Below are positions 1 to 7,582 of a stretch of 9,453 nucleotides of DNA, piece by piece; the stretch's first letter is position 1, and each line of letters begins with the position of its first letter. A model generated the notes under the pieces. The model ran no database searches and was not told where the DNA came from. It worked only from the letters and a program-made list of their open reading frames with translations. The stretch is from Balneolales bacterium. GTDB lineage: Bacteria > Bacteroidota > Rhodothermia > Balneolales > Natronogracilivirgulaceae. Position numbers and translations under genes: made by a program. The DNA lies in contig SKNL01000204.1 in NCBI GenBank assembly GCA_007120555.1, forward strand, positions 1 through 9,453, read 5' to 3'.

Positions 1-7
1 CCCCATA

Positions 8-712
8 TCAGGATATCTTGAGCATATAGCCCACTCCGTGCATGGTGACCAGGTAGCGCGGGTCATCCGGACGCATTTCCACTTTCGTGCGCAGTTTTGA
101 GATATGCACATCCACTGTCCGCGTACTGGTGTTGGAGCTGAACTCATAGCGCCAGACGTTCTCCAGCAGCGCTTTCCTTGTTACGGGTTCATTCGGGTAG
201 TTGGCGAGGAAGCGGATCACCTCGACTTCGCGGGTGGTCAGTTCCACGTCTCCGTCCGGCCTGCGCACAACCCCTTCTTTAAGATCGAGCGTGACCTCCC
301 CCAGTGTAATCATATCATTTTTTTTACCGGAATAATTGTCGCTTCGCCGGAGCCGCGCCTGGATCCGTGCGAGCAGCTCTTTCACACCGAACGGCTTGGT
401 GATATAGTCGTCTGCACCAATATTCAGGCCGGTCACCTTGTCGATTTCCTGGTCGCGTGCCGTCAGGATGATGATTGGGAACATCAGCTTCTTATCCCGG
501 ATTTTTTTACAGACGTCAAAGCCGCTAATCCCCGGAAGCATGACATCCAGGATCATCAGATCAGGACGTGTCTCATCGACGATTTTCAGTGCATCTATTC
601 CGTTTTCAGCGATAAGGGTCTCATAGCCTTCATTTTCAAGGGTATCTTTGAGTGTAAAAATGAGACTGGGTTCGTCTTCGACGATAAGAATGGTCTGCTT
701 GTTAGGAGGCAT
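8..712 (-). CDS. OmpR/PhoB-family DNA-binding response regulator
   Basis: Cytoplasmic transcription regulator, the output half of a two-component system. The receiver domain covers about residues 7-122 and has the full phosphorylation pocket: acidic pair E12/D13, phospho-acceptor D56 in LMILDVMLPG, switch T84 in ILTA and K106 in TKPF. The winged-helix DNA-binding domain covers about 135-232, with the usual ELTTREVEVIRFLA start, the recognition-helix stretch TRTVDVHISKLRTKV and the terminal GVGYML hairpin. At 234 residues it has normal family length. The ATG at 712 lies inside the end of the kinase gene 702-2393 (11-base overlap), with an AAAGGA about ten bases upstream, so translation is probably coupled to the kinase. 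Domain assignment is certain. The target genes cannot be read from the sequence, so no symbol is given. The stop lies eight bases from the window edge, so any further operon genes are not visible. Confidence 0.97.
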   Translation of the reverse strand: MPPNKQTILIVEDEPSLIFTLKDTLENEGYETLIAENGIDALKIVDETRPDLMILDVMLPGISGFDVCKKIRDKKLMFPIIILTARDQEIDKVTGLNIGADDYITKPFGVKELLARIQARLRRSDNYSGKKNDMITLGEVTLDLKEGVVRRPDGDVELTTREVEVIRFLANYPNEPVTRKALLENVWRYEFSSNTSTRTVDVHISKLRTKVEMRPDDPRYLVTMHGVGYMLKIS

Positions 713-2393
713 GCTCAGGTTCCTTTTGTTTGATTTGTTCCTGGATGGGGTTGGAGTTGTTATTTTGCGGTACAGATGAATCCGTCACGGGGAATCGGAT
801 GGTGAATACGGATCCCTTGCCCGGGCTGCTGCTGACACTGACGGTGCCGCCGTTGCGCACGGTCAGGTCCTTGACGATGGATAGGCCGAGGCCGTGCCCT
901 TTTGTCTGCGCCGTCAGTGCGTCTTCTACCCGGAAGAATTTGTCGAATATGTACTTTTGAAACTCCTTTGGTATGCCGACGCCCTTGTCCTTCACCATAA
1001 GTGATGCGCGTTCGCTGTTGCTGGATGTACGAATCTCAATAAACTTCCCTTCAGGACTGTATTTGACGGCATTGTCTATGAGATTGTCCAGTATGGACTG
1101 AAGATCTGACTGATCCACCTCGATCTCCGGTGCCTTTTCATCGATGTCCAGGTGCAGGATCACGTCATGTGATTCAAGGTAGCTTTTCTTTTTCTTCAGG
1201 TAATCCTGCAGAAAATCGGGCAGATGGGTTTGGGTCTTGCGGATGCGCACGTTTTTCGTGTTGGACCGGGCCACATCCAGAAGCCGGTCGATCATGGTCC
1301 GAAGCCGGAGCGATTCATTGAAGATGTGAGTCCCGTAGGATTTAAGCCGGACGGGGTCGGTCACTCTGCCGTCCGAGAGGTTTTCCCCGGCTGCGGAGAT
1401 CACTGCCAGGGGTGTTTTCAGTTCGTGGGTCACGTTGGCAAGGAACAGTGCCTGTCTCTGTGCCAGGGAGCGTTCGCGCTGTGCCGTGAAAAACATGAAG
1501 ACGAACGCACCGAGAAGCAACAGCATGGCACCGGCAAGCACGAAGAGGTTGCGGGTGAGTGATGCTCTGGATGCGGCAATATCGGGGTTGGCCGTAAAGG
1601 CGGCTTTCAGGTTCCAGTTGTTGAGCAGATCGGGAAAATTCTGTATGAAATCTACGCTCTGATAGCTGTAGGTCACTCCAGGAGCCGTGGTGGACAGCAC
1701 CTCGTTCCGGGTCCAGTCGTGCAGCCAGACAATGATGCCGGTCTCCTCGCCGGTGCCGAACGTTTCGGCCAGTTTGGGTCCCATGTAGGAATTGACGAGG
1801 AAGTTCTGGTCGATGACAAACAGGAGGTAGGCAACCACTTCCCTGCTGGAAGCGTTGATCAGTGCCACGGTCATGCTGTTGTGGGTGTCAAAGATGACGC
1901 GCGTGTTCCACTGGTAGTCCTGCACCAGGGCATTCATCCGGGTCCGGGTGATGCCCAGACCGTCACTGACCAGCTGGTCGTACTCCGTGGTAGCTGCAAA
2001 GCGGGCGATCTCCGGTTGAAAGTGCCAGATTGTGTCTCCGTGCCGCTCACAGGGGGTACATTCCGGGGTGGACAGATAGATATCGGAAAACAGGCTGTCC
2101 TGACTTGCCTGCTCAATGATCGCAATCAGATCCTCATGTACATTGGAGGGAGAAGTCAGTGAGGCCTTTACCTCTTCCATATCCAGCTGCCAAAGCGTTC
2201 GGACCGGATAGCGGAAACGGCTTCGAACCTGATTGGTATATTCCATCAGCTGCCGCTTCTGTTTTTCCACCGAGTTTTGCACCTTGTTATCGTGAAGCGC
2301 GTACAGGGAATACACATTCATCACCGTAAGGCCGATGACTGCGGTCAGGCCCAGAGCCAGGAAGATCCATCGTACGTAACGGTAATATCTCAT
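702..2393 (-). CDS. Membrane sensor histidine kinase (HisKA/HATPase_c), partner of the 8-712 regulator
   Basis: Inner-membrane sensor that autophosphorylates and should pass phosphate to the regulator encoded directly downstream. Two membrane helices, about residues 9-31 and 282-303, bracket an extracytoplasmic sensor region of about 250 residues that I do not recognise; it contains a CTPC motif at 112-115. There is no clear HAMP domain: the second helix leads into a short QRERSLAQRQ linker. Kinase core: H box NVTHELKTPLA with phospho-acceptor H323, N box LDNLIDNAVKYSP (N437, N441), G1 DKGVGIP 469-475, F box FDKFFR 483-488 and G2 GHGLGLSI 499-506. All ATP-lid elements are intact. Residues after about 537 form a Q/N/E-rich low-complexity tail. 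The start at 2393 is the first residue of a natural positively charged N-terminus (MRYYRYVRW) before helix 1; no strong Shine-Dalgarno is visible. It is first in the operon and its stop overlaps the regulator start. The stimulus is unknown. Confidence 0.95.
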   Translation of the reverse strand: MRYYRYVRWIFLALGLTAVIGLTVMNVYSLYALHDNKVQNSVEKQKRQLMEYTNQVRSRFRYPVRTLWQLDMEEVKASLTSPSNVHEDLIAIIEQASQDSLFSDIYLSTPECTPCERHGDTIWHFQPEIARFAATTEYDQLVSDGLGITRTRMNALVQDYQWNTRVIFDTHNSMTVALINASSREVVAYLLFVIDQNFLVNSYMGPKLAETFGTGEETGIIVWLHDWTRNEVLSTTAPGVTYSYQSVDFIQNFPDLLNNWNLKAAFTANPDIAASRASLTRNLFVLAGAMLLLLGAFVFMFFTAQRERSLAQRQALFLANVTHELKTPLAVISAAGENLSDGRVTDPVRLKSYGTHIFNESLRLRTMIDRLLDVARSNTKNVRIRKTQTHLPDFLQDYLKKKKSYLESHDVILHLDIDEKAPEIEVDQSDLQSILDNLIDNAVKYSPEGKFIEIRTSSNSERASLMVKDKGVGIPKEFQKYIFDKFFRVEDALTAQTKGHGLGLSIVKDLTVRNGGTVSVSSSPGKGSVFTIRFPVTDSSVPQNNNSNPIQEQIKQKEPEHAS

Positions 2394-2655
2394 GTTCGGT
2401 TCATCCGTTTACATTTGTTGCAGTCTGTCGCATAGTGTAACGAACTATCAGCGCCTGACGGTATCTTTTGAGGCCATTTCTGACTTCTCAAATTTGAAAC
2501 CCTTTCTGGTGGTCAGACTAAGTATCGTGATAATAACGGGATGCACGTATGCATTTGTTGTGCCGGAAAAAGAAGCCTGCACGCGAATGACCGCTTTAAA
2601 AATGTAACATATTTGTTTATTATTAAGAAATCTTAATGGGTTGTTAGTCAGGGTT
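2394..2655. promoter_or_regulatory. Divergent intergenic region between the two kinase genes
   Basis: These 262 bases separate two outward-facing kinase genes and must hold both promoters. No hexamer pair is convincing in either direction. For the plus strand the AT-rich stretch 2596-2637 is the best promoter zone; CATATTTG at 2608-2615 matches the Bacteroidota -7 motif TAnnTTTG at 7 of 8 positions, but no TTG lies at the expected distance upstream. Short inverted repeats are visible: TCAAATTTGA at 2488-2497 (perfect), ATGCACGTATGCAT at 2541-2554 (five-base arms), and a 16-base element at 2622-2637 listed separately. TCTGAC at 2479-2484 and GTCAGA at 2512-2517 could also pair across 27 bases. 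Small frames crossing the region have no coding features I trust. Confidence 0.45.
2622..2637. repeat. Perfect inverted repeat just upstream of the TPR-kinase gene
   Basis: ATTAAGA and TCTTAAT form seven-base arms separated by AA. The element ends 18 bases before the ATG at 2656, in the AT-rich patch where the promoter or leader should lie. It could be an operator for a dimeric regulator, and the divergently encoded OmpR-type protein is one candidate, although OmpR-family sites are more often direct repeats. It could also be a chance palindrome in AT-rich DNA. The sequence is certain; a function is not shown. Confidence 0.35.
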
Positions 2656-4875
2656 ATGTTACGATCGCTTCTGTTACTCATCTGGTGTCTTTCCCTGTTT
2701 GCGCTTGTGGCCTGCGATACAAAGCAGGATGCGGGCCTTTCCACTGAGGTTGCTCAGGAGCTGAGGGACATGAACAAAGAGGCCAGTGAGGCGTTGCTGC
2801 GAAATGATTTTGCGAAGGTGGATTCCCTCACAGCCGCCGTTATCAGGCGGTCCGGGGATGTCCGGGACTATGAGGCCCGCATTGATGCCGAGTTGCACCG
2901 CATCGCCTCTTACCTGGACCGCAGGCGCATCCGGGAGGGCGAAGCGATGCTGCAGGTTGCGTTCGGCATGATCGAGGAGCACGGCACGCCGGGACAGAAG
3001 ATCCGGGCGCTCATCCAGCAATCGAATTTCTGCTTCATGGACAATCGTCCGGAAGAAGGAAATGAGCTGCTTGAAAAAGCGATGGAGCTGATGCCGGTTG
3101 TGGACGACCCGCGTATCGTAGGTGCGCTGTATGCATCCCGCGCAAGGGCCATGACCGAGGTTAATCCTGTGGAGGCGATCCGGCTCTATTATGAATCACT
3201 GGAAAAATTTGATGAGGCCGGGGAGCTGAACAACAAGGCGGTTGCCCACAATAACATCGGCCTGATATCGCAGAATCAGCAGGATTATGTGACGGCATTG
3301 GATGAATACCGTAAAGCGCTGCGGATCAACCGGCAAATTGGCAACCAGTTGCAGATTGCGACCAATTACAACAATATAGCCAATGCCCTGAGCAGCCTGG
3401 GGGAGAAGGAAGCCGCTGCCGATACCCTGTTCAAAGCCGTAATGATCAACCAGAAAATGGGAATAAGTCCGTCACTGATCCAGAATTATTTCAACCTTGC
3501 CCAGATCTACCTGGAGACGGACCAGCTGGATCTTGCCTACTCCTTTTTCACACAGGGATATGAGGAGAGTGAGTCCATCAGCTTTATGCCTGGAATCATG
3601 TACCATGCGGTCGGACTTTCCGATGCGCTCTTCGAAAAAAAACGTTATGATGAAGTGCGGCAATACCTGGAGGTCTCCAGAAAACTGGCGGAACAGATGA
3701 ACAACCTGGATGTTCTGGCAAGAGCCTGGAATACGGAAGCGCTGCTTAATGAGCAACTGGGCAACTATCCGGAAGCTCTTGCCGCCATGCGTGAACAGCG
3801 AAACTATGTGGATCAGATCGACAGCCTGCGGCGGCATCGTGAGTTTGAGGAAGTGCGTGGCCGGCTTGAACTGGAGTTGAAAACGGCAGAGAACGAATTG
3901 CTCAGGCAACAGCTCACTTACCGGGAGCGTCTAAGTCGGAATCAGCAGCTCATACTTTTTTCACTCATTCTGGGGGTGCTGATAACGGCAACGCTGCTTG
4001 TGATCCTTTTCCGGAACAAGTACAAGCTCGAGAAAGTGAACCAGTTCCTGAAGGAGAAAAATCAGGTGATTACGGCGAAGAACAAACAGCTCAGGGACCT
4101 GAACGCGGAACTCAAGCATCTCAATGATGAGAAAAGCCGTCTGGTCGGCATGATCATTCACGATTTGCGCAATCCGCTGTTTGCCGTCATCGGCTTTCTG
4201 GAACTGATCGATGAATCCCTGACAGATGAGTCGGAGAAAGAGCATCTTAATATGGCCATGAATTCGGCAACCCGGCTCAATCAATTGATAAACAGCCTGC
4301 TCGAGGTCCACTCGCTGGAAAAAGAGACCAAGCATCTGAAACTGGAACAAATATCGGTGGATGAGCTTGTAAGCAATGCCGTGCTCAACTTCCAGGAGAT
4401 TGCCAGAAAGAAGAGTATTCACCTCCAGGAAAGTGTTTCCATGGTAGATGCCTACTCAGACCCGGCCTATCTGAGCCGCATCGTTGACAATCTCTTATCC
4501 AATGCGATAAAATATTCGCCGCGGCATTCCCGTGTGCTGGTTGAAGTGCTCGACAAGGGGGATGCCTGGGAATTTGCCGTAAAGGATGAAGGTCCGGGTA
4601 TCTCCGAGGAAGACCAAGCCAATCTGTACCAGATGTTCGGCAGGCTGTCCGCCAAACCCACAGGCGGGGAAGAATCCACAGGTCTTGGCCTTTACACCGT
4701 GAAAATGCTCGTAGGAAGGCTGAGGGGACGCATCCGTCTTGAGAGCGAAATCGGTAAGGGAAGCCGGTTCATTTGTGAGTTCCCGGTCAAACCCGATCTG
4801 GAACTTGAGGCCCGTGTCCTGCAGGAGACAAACGGGGAGGAAGAACCCAGCCTGGAACCCGAAGGAACGGCTTGA
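2656..4875 (+). CDS. TPR-repeat sensor histidine kinase with lipoprotein-like signal sequence
   Basis: Membrane kinase of the periplasmic-TPR type common in Bacteroidota. From the ATG at 2656 (739 residues) it begins with a signal sequence ending LFALVAC-D, a lipobox-like motif with C20. An in-frame TTG at 2641 would add five residues, but the ATG gives a more typical signal start. About six TPR repeats follow at roughly 157-187, 195-227, 234-267, 274-305, 314-347 and 354-387, then a charged coiled-coil (395-430), one membrane helix (431-452) and a second coiled-coil (455-495). The kinase core has H box MIIHDLRNPL with H502, N box DNLLSNAIKYSP (N612, N616), G1 DEGPGIS 644-650 and G2 TGLGLY 675-680. 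The tail after 712 is acidic. There is no receiver or DNA-binding domain, so phosphate must go to a separate regulator; the divergent 8-712 protein or one outside the window are both possible. The TPR array probably senses a protein or peptide outside the cytoplasm; the ligand is unknown. Confidence 0.93.
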   Translation: MLRSLLLLIWCLSLFALVACDTKQDAGLSTEVAQELRDMNKEASEALLRNDFAKVDSLTAAVIRRSGDVRDYEARIDAELHRIASYLDRRRIREGEAMLQVAFGMIEEHGTPGQKIRALIQQSNFCFMDNRPEEGNELLEKAMELMPVVDDPRIVGALYASRARAMTEVNPVEAIRLYYESLEKFDEAGELNNKAVAHNNIGLISQNQQDYVTALDEYRKALRINRQIGNQLQIATNYNNIANALSSLGEKEAAADTLFKAVMINQKMGISPSLIQNYFNLAQIYLETDQLDLAYSFFTQGYEESESISFMPGIMYHAVGLSDALFEKKRYDEVRQYLEVSRKLAEQMNNLDVLARAWNTEALLNEQLGNYPEALAAMREQRNYVDQIDSLRRHREFEEVRGRLELELKTAENELLRQQLTYRERLSRNQQLILFSLILGVLITATLLVILFRNKYKLEKVNQFLKEKNQVITAKNKQLRDLNAELKHLNDEKSRLVGMIIHDLRNPLFAVIGFLELIDESLTDESEKEHLNMAMNSATRLNQLINSLLEVHSLEKETKHLKLEQISVDELVSNAVLNFQEIARKKSIHLQESVSMVDAYSDPAYLSRIVDNLLSNAIKYSPRHSRVLVEVLDKGDAWEFAVKDEGPGISEEDQANLYQMFGRLSAKPTGGEESTGLGLYTVKMLVGRLRGRIRLESEIGKGSRFICEFPVKPDLELEARVLQETNGEEEPSLEPEGTA

Positions 4876-4940
4876 TACGGATTGCGGCCGGTGGTGCCTT
4901 GATGCCGATAGCGACATGCGGCCGTTAAAGTCGATAGCGG
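4876..4940. other. Convergent intergenic gap without a clear terminator
   Basis: These 65 bases separate two converging genes. The self-complementary hexamer CGGCCG occurs at 4885-4890 and 4919-4924, so the copies could pair across a 28-base loop on either strand. No uridine tract follows in either direction, so this is only a weak candidate for a shared transcription end. Confidence 0.25.
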
Positions 4941-6185
4941 TCAATCCATTTTGTGCCGCAGCACGCCGTCGATGAAGACGTGCGTTGGACGCGTGGTGTA
5001 TTCGAACGGATCTCCGTTGAAGAGGACCAGGTCGGCATCCTTGCCGGGGCGCAGCGACCCGAGCCGTTCATCCATGCCAAACAGTGCTGCGGGGCCGGCG
5101 GTAAGTGCGTGCAGCGCGGCACTCCTGTCCAGCCCGTATCCAACAGCCACGGCAGCTTCGAACAGCACGACGCGTGTTTTGGGCACGTAGCTTTCGTATC
5201 CGCTCTGAAAAACAAAAGGGATACCTGCCTCGTGAAGTTTTTGAGCCGTGTCGAACGCTGCATTTTCCGTCTCGCCGCGGAGCCGCACCATGGAGGGATG
5301 GAGGATGACCGTCACCCCGGCTTCCCTGATCTCATCCAGCAGCAGATACACCTCCGAGGCGCCGTCCAGCAGCATCGGGAATCCGAACTCGCGCTGCAGC
5401 CGCAGGGCGGTCATGATGTCATGGGTCTTGTGTGCGGTGACAAGGGCAAACAGGCGGCCTTCCAGCATATCGGACAGGGCCTCCAGGCGCAGGTCACGGT
5501 CCGGACGGCGGTCGGCGTCCTCATGGCGCCGTTTTTCGGTGTAATCGGCGGCCCGGATCAGCTCCTGGCGCAGCATGGCAATGCCCTTGGACCGGGTGCC
5601 GGGGGTGTCGAACTGGCCGCGAACCCCGGGTCCCAGTGTGATGGCCAGGGCCGTGGTCGAATCCAGCAGCGCCTCATCCACCGTTCCGCCGGCGGTTTTA
5701 ACGATCATGGTCTGTCCGCTCACGATGGCTCCGGGTCCATGGCCGGTGTGCACGGTTGTAATCCCGTTCCGGCTAAGGAAACCGACCAGTACTTCACGGG
5801 CGTTGTACGCGTCAATGGCACGCAGGTCGGGTTGCAGGGCGTGGGAACGTTCCAGCTGGTCCTGGTCGTGTTCCTGGTTGAAATACCCGGCAAGGCCGAC
5901 CACCGACCGCGCGTCAAAAAGTCCGGGCGTGGCAACAACCCCCTCATGACGTTCGTAGCCGTCGGGTATGGCGACGTCCGATGCCGGACCCACACGCTCG
6001 ATCCTGCCATCCCGGATGAGCACCACGCCGTTCACCACGGGATCGCCATCCATCGTGTAGACGGTATCGGCGGTGACGGCAATCTGGGAGGATGCGGCTG
6101 GCGGCAGGAACAGCAGGACGGCGATGAGCGCCAGAAGGGCGGCCGGATGCGTCAGGGATCGAAAGGGACGGATGAAAGTAAGCAT
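4941..6185 (-). CDS. Secreted amidohydrolase paralogue lacking metal-site residues (probable pseudoenzyme)
   Basis: Member of the COG1228/imidazolonepropionase-like amidohydrolase group by fold signatures. It has a small N-terminal beta-sandwich (TADTVYTMDG, VVLIRDGRIERVG), the GPGAIVSGQT segment (149-159), a TPGTRSKGIAMLR segment (194-206), and the C-terminal GSLRPGKDADLVLFNGDPF (376-394). A signal peptide (hydrophobic about 15-28, likely cleaved near AASS/Q) sends it out of the cytoplasm. Aligned by eye with the neighbour 6204-7538, the HxH motif is replaced (H98 to R93, H100 to V95), H255 becomes T250, the H279/H280 pair becomes D274/G275, and the catalytic Asp in HTDDP becomes G329 (FQSGYE). 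Only H252 remains. The frame is intact and 414 residues is normal length, so this is not simple decay; a structural or regulatory partner of the upstream enzyme is the likeliest role. I chose the ATG at 6185, 18 bases after the upstream stop; a TTG at 6194 would add three residues. Confidence 0.88.
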   Translation of the reverse strand: MLTFIRPFRSLTHPAALLALIAVLLFLPPAASSQIAVTADTVYTMDGDPVVNGVVLIRDGRIERVGPASDVAIPDGYERHEGVVATPGLFDARSVVGLAGYFNQEHDQDQLERSHALQPDLRAIDAYNAREVLVGFLSRNGITTVHTGHGPGAIVSGQTMIVKTAGGTVDEALLDSTTALAITLGPGVRGQFDTPGTRSKGIAMLRQELIRAADYTEKRRHEDADRRPDRDLRLEALSDMLEGRLFALVTAHKTHDIMTALRLQREFGFPMLLDGASEVYLLLDEIREAGVTVILHPSMVRLRGETENAAFDTAQKLHEAGIPFVFQSGYESYVPKTRVVLFEAAVAVGYGLDRSAALHALTAGPAALFGMDERLGSLRPGKDADLVLFNGDPFEYTTRPTHVFIDGVLRHKMD

Positions 6186-6203
6186 CTTGTTCAATGGGTT
6201 TTG

Positions 6204-7538
6204 TTAGTGATCGTGATGGTGTCCGTGACCGCTGCTGCGGATCACCTGGTATCCTCCGGTGGAATACTTCCGGTCTTCGGGATCCCCGATGTCCCATACT
6301 TTCCGGCCTTCGATCCAGGTCTGTTCAACCCGGGTGTAGACGCTGAACGGGTCGCCGGAGAGGATGATGAAATCAGCATCCTTGCCGGGTTCCAGCGAGC
6401 CGACGCGGTCCTCGATATCCATCATGCGGGCATTGGCTATGGTGACCGACTCAAGCGCTTTCTGCCGGCTGAGGCCTTCGCGTATGGCAAAGGCCGGCGA
6501 ACGGAGAAACAGGCGGGAGTCGGTGATGGGGTCGTCGGTGTGGAAACCGAGTTCAGCCCCGGCCTTCTCCAGAATGGGAGCCGCCTTGGGCAGCAGGTTT
6601 ATCGCCTCCAGCTTGCCCCCCGGCGAATCGACATAGATGATGGATGCGGGATACCCGGAAGCGGCGATTTCATCTGCCACTTTCCAGGCGTCGGTGACGT
6701 GGTGGAGCACCATCCGGTATCCGAACTCATCGGCCAGGCGGATAGCCGTCAGGACATCGTCGTGACGGTGGGTGTGGTTGTGGACGATGCGCCTGCCTTC
6801 CAGCACTTCCACCAGGGTCTCCAGGGCAAGGTCGCGGGCCGGCATGCGCTCCGGATCGCCCTGCGCCGCCTCGATGCGGGCCTGGTATTCCTGCGCGCGG
6901 ATGAACATGGCGCGGACCATGGCCGCCGATTTGGCGCGCGTTCCGGGGAACGGCGGCTGTCGCAACGGATTGGTACCATTGGCCATTTTGAGTCCGCCGT
7001 AAATACCGCGTTCCTCATCCACCATGATCAGCATCTCCTCAACCGTGTTGGCGGGACGCAGTTTGAGGTAGACCGTCTGGCCGCTGACGAGGTGCCCGGA
7101 ACCGGGCATTACGTTCACCGAAGTGAGTCCGCCCGCCAGTGCGCGCCGGAATGAATCGCTGCCGGGATAGATGGTGTCCATGATCCGCACATCCGCGTGC
7201 AGTGCTGCGGAACGGTCCCCGCCGTCCCCCTCTCCGATGTGCGAGTGCGAATCCACCAGTCCCGGCATGACCACCTTGCCGGTTGCGTCGATCACTTCGG
7301 CGTCAGAGGGGATGGAAACCGATGCGGCGTCGCCCACGGCGATGATGCGGCCGTCGCGGACCAGCAGGATGCCGTTTTCGTACGTTTCGCCGGTCACGGT
7401 GATGATTTCCGCACCGGTGACGGCTACGGGCTGTTCCTGGGCGAATAGCTGGCCGGGGGTTCCGGGGAACAGTCCTGCATTGTTCAGGAGCAGGAGAAGC
7501 AATGGTGTCAGAAGCTGAATTCGAGAGGGTGTCTTCAT
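6204..7538 (-). CDS. Secreted metal-dependent amidohydrolase (COG1228/imidazolonepropionase-like)
   Basis: Predicted hydrolase of C-N bonds in a cyclic or peptide-like substrate, acting in the periplasm or beyond. The signal peptide has a leucine-rich core at 9-18 and probable cleavage near LFAQ/E at 31-34. Expected active-site elements are all present: HxH in PGLVDSHSHIG (H98, H100), HNHTHRHDD (H255, H257), LHHVTD (H279, H280) and the catalytic Asp in FHTDDP (D335). K159 in QTVYLKL is a candidate for the bridging carboxylated lysine, which I cannot prove by eye. The MANGTNP and PGTRAKSAAMVRA segments (185-210) and the terminal GSLEPGKDADFIILSGDPF are characteristic of this group, which includes poorly characterised peptidase-like members. 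The protein ends SSGHGHHHDH, an unusual His-rich tail. It is first in a two-gene operon with the degenerate paralogue 4941-6185 (18-base gap). The ATG at 7538 has no evident Shine-Dalgarno. The substrate is unknown. Confidence 0.93.
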   Translation of the reverse strand: MKTPSRIQLLTPLLLLLLNNAGLFPGTPGQLFAQEQPVAVTGAEIITVTGETYENGILLVRDGRIIAVGDAASVSIPSDAEVIDATGKVVMPGLVDSHSHIGEGDGGDRSAALHADVRIMDTIYPGSDSFRRALAGGLTSVNVMPGSGHLVSGQTVYLKLRPANTVEEMLIMVDEERGIYGGLKMANGTNPLRQPPFPGTRAKSAAMVRAMFIRAQEYQARIEAAQGDPERMPARDLALETLVEVLEGRRIVHNHTHRHDDVLTAIRLADEFGYRMVLHHVTDAWKVADEIAASGYPASIIYVDSPGGKLEAINLLPKAAPILEKAGAELGFHTDDPITDSRLFLRSPAFAIREGLSRQKALESVTIANARMMDIEDRVGSLEPGKDADFIILSGDPFSVYTRVEQTWIEGRKVWDIGDPEDRKYSTGGYQVIRSSGHGHHHDH

Positions 7539-7582
7539 CTGGTTATATCAATTTCGATTTATAAGAGCATAACGGTCTCAGA

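Noticed and set aside
2461..2469. TATCTTTTG as a Bacteroidota -7 promoter element for the TPR-kinase
   Set aside because: One base too long for TAnnTTTG, no TTG at the -33 distance, and nearly 190 bases from the start codon.
2392..2607. 71-codon plus-strand frame filling the kinase intergenic region
   Set aside because: It begins within the first codon of the divergent kinase on the other strand, lacks a ribosome site and has no recognisable feature apart from a weak hydrophobic run.
4885..4924. Bidirectional terminator formed by two CGGCCG hexamers
   Set aside because: Six-base stem with a 28-base loop and no T tract on either strand; too weak to call.
4941..6185. Calling the downstream amidohydrolase a pseudogene
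   Set aside because: There is no frameshift, internal stop or truncation, and the signal peptide and fold motifs are intact; a catalytically inactive but functional protein fits better.
4953..7154. 733-codon open frame on the plus strand, antisense to both amidohydrolase genes
   Set aside because: It crosses two real genes and their junction, has no domain signature, membrane pattern or ribosome site, and its composition is that expected of an antisense frame in GC-rich coding DNA.
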